Shown here piece after piece: positions 6,640-7,744 of a stretch of DNA of 7,744 bases. The stretch comes from an uncultured bacterium (GTDB lineage: Bacteria; Bacillota; Clostridia; Lachnospirales; Lachnospiraceae). Numbering within the stretch: position 1 is the first letter of the stretch; the number at the start of each line of letters is the position of its first letter. Where the stretch lies: NCBI GenBank assembly GCA_947071365.1, contig CAMTFT010000065.1, forward strand, positions 1-7,744, read 5' to 3'. Below the pieces are notes generated by a model. It searched no databases, was not told where the DNA came from, and saw only the letters and a program-made list of their open reading frames with translations. The translations under genes and the position numbers were made by a program.

Positions 6640-7644
6640 TTATTCTGTTACAAGATCCTTCCAGAATTCCACGAATTCATCCTTATGTTCTTCTGCCCAT
6701 GTCTCCTGATAATCCATTTTCGGCACTTCGTCCAACGGCTTCATACTTTCGCCTGCCACAACATCAGTTCTGGAGGAACGTTTATTTATGCCAGCAAGCG
6801 TATCCTGGATCTTGGAGCCCTGTATAAAATCAACAAATTTCTGAGCGTTCATCTGGTTCGGGCAATCCTTGATAATTGCAAGTGCTCCCGGAGAACAGTA
6901 TGTTCCTTCTTCCGGATATACAACCTGTACCGGTGCCTCTGAAGCAATATACTCTAATACCGGATACTCATACGTAACGCCGATCGCAAATTCGCCGTCT
7001 GCTACCATTTTATATACATTTGAAGAACTGGAGCTGATTTTTCCGTCCAGATTTTCATAGAAGCTGCGCATATAATCGTATCCACCGTCTTCTCCACCGA
7101 AGGCCTGAAGCTGTATCATGGAGATGCAAAGCGCCGTTGAAGATGAGGTCGGATCTGCCTGTGAGATCTGTCCTTTCCACTTTTCGTCCAGAAGGTCTTC
7201 CCAGCTCTTCGGAGCCTCTTCCTCACTTACCATATCTGTGTTGTACATGATAACGTGGGGTGAAACATCAAATGCCTGCCAGAGATGATTTTCGTCAATA
7301 CAGAAATCATACAAAGCATCCTGCTCCGTGCTCTCATACGGCTGAAGATACTCTGAGATTCCATTGTACGTAACCGGAGAACCGCCCCACAGAATATCTG
7401 CCTGCGTATTTGCTGATTCCGCTGCGATTTTGGCTGCCAGATCTCCCGTTGATCCCGTTACCACACTGACCTTCACTCCTGTTTCTTCCTCAAACTGTGC
7501 AATCATCGGATCACACCAGTCGGTAGGATTTGAATGGTAAATAACCAGTTCATCTGTCTCGGGCAACTCTTCCGCCCCGGCACAGCAAACGGTTCCTGAT
7601 ACCATTGCAATTGCCATTAAAGCCATCATCATGTTTTTCTTCAT
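6640..7644 (-). CDS. Extracellular solute-binding protein of the ABC importer (AfuA/FbpA family)
   Basis: Exported binding protein of 334 residues, first gene of the transporter operon. The N-terminus MKKNMMMALMAIAMVSG is a signal sequence. A signal peptidase I site is possible after CAGA (residue 24). The two cysteines (C20, C21) do not form a canonical lipobox, so lipid anchoring is uncertain. Family blocks are QADILWGGSP (81-90), YNTDM (134-138), SSSTAL (167-172), GVTYEYP (222-228), YPEEGT (243-248) and AQKFVDF (267-273). The adjacent tyrosine pair of FbpA-type iron binders is absent at GVTYEYP, so iron is an unlikely ligand and a phosphorylated organic compound is more likely. The ATG at 7644 is preferred to the in-frame GTG at 7695 because AAGGAGG lies 9 nt upstream and the longer form would place a charged stretch before the signal sequence. 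Confidence 0.93.
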   Translation of the reverse strand: MKKNMMMALMAIAMVSGTVCCAGAEELPETDELVIYHSNPTDWCDPMIAQFEEETGVKVSVVTGSTGDLAAKIAAESANTQADILWGGSPVTYNGISEYLQPYESTEQDALYDFCIDENHLWQAFDVSPHVIMYNTDMVSEEEAPKSWEDLLDEKWKGQISQADPTSSSTALCISMIQLQAFGGEDGGYDYMRSFYENLDGKISSSSSNVYKMVADGEFAIGVTYEYPVLEYIASEAPVQVVYPEEGTYCSPGALAIIKDCPNQMNAQKFVDFIQGSKIQDTLAGINKRSSRTDVVAGESMKPLDEVPKMDYQETWAEEHKDEFVEFWKDLVTE

Positions 7645-7653
7645 ATTCTTATT

Positions 7654-7660
7654 CCTCCTT
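7654..7660 (-). promoter_or_regulatory. Ribosome binding site deciding the SBP1 start
   Basis: AAGGAGG on the minus strand with a 9-nt spacer to the ATG at 7644, a near-ideal site. The alternative GTG at 7695 has no comparable site, and it lies within a few bases of the predicted transcript start near 7701. Confidence 0.85.
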
Positions 7661-7707
7661 TTTAACGGGTTCTCTGCCCGCAATTTACTGTTCACTTTCC
7701 GCTCTGT

Positions 7708-7736
7708 ATTATATACACGTTTTTTCTACGTTTGAA
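7708..7736 (-). promoter_or_regulatory. Predicted sigma-A-type promoter of the transporter operon
   Basis: On the minus strand: -35 TTCAAA (7736-7731), a 17-bp spacer, and a perfect -10 TATAAT (7713-7708). The predicted start is near 7701, giving a leader of about 57 nt. The region upstream of the -35, where an AraC-type regulator would normally bind, is almost entirely outside the window, so no operator can be judged. Confidence 0.7.
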
Positions 7737-7744
7737 TACTGTCT

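Noticed and set aside
7666..7680. Small CGGG/CCCG hairpin in the SBP1 leader just before the ribosome binding site
   Set aside because: Only 4 bp with a 7-nt loop; too weak to call a riboswitch or attenuator, and the leader of about 57 nt is too short for a known riboswitch.

Overview
The window looks like a chromosomal fragment of a low-to-mid GC Gram-positive anaerobe, most likely a Clostridia/Lachnospiraceae member. The evidence is strong AGGAGG-type ribosome binding sites, consensus sigma-A-like promoters, a YesM/YesN-style kinase and AraC-type regulator pair, and a fused double-domain FbpB/AfuB-type permease. The assignment to family rank is an impression of sequence style, not a computed result.

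All six genes lie on the minus strand, so transcription runs from high to low coordinates. Positions 7736-5502 hold a promoter, an extracellular solute-binding protein (SBP1, 6640-7644) and an ABC ATPase (5502-6587). Positions 5487-3832 hold a fused permease with two BPD_transp_1 domains. A 164-bp gap (3668-3831) then carries a hairpin, three T-tracts on the plus strand and a second promoter. Positions 3667-156 encode a second solute-binding protein paralogous to the first (SBP2), a membrane sensor histidine kinase and an AraC-type response regulator. SBP2 and kinase are 15 bp apart, and kinase and regulator overlap by 4 bp. The unit ends in a large 78-nt imperfect hairpin followed by a T-run (19-99).

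The most informative reading is that this is a transporter joined to its own three-component sensor. SBP1, ATPase and permease form an AfuABC/FbpABC-type importer. SBP2, kinase and regulator have the composition and order of Staphylococcus aureus HptA-HptS-HptR, in which an SBP-like protein senses hexose phosphate outside the cell and acts through a YesM-type kinase. They also recall Salmonella PgtC-PgtB-PgtA for phosphoglycerates. The family is often annotated as iron(III) transport, but neither SBP shows the adjacent tyrosine pair of FbpA-type iron binders. A phosphorylated organic ligand (sugar phosphate, phosphoglycerate or phosphonate) is therefore the better guess. The actual ligand cannot be read from the sequence.

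There are no RNA genes, insertion sequences, CRISPR arrays or prophage genes in the window, and every gene appears intact.
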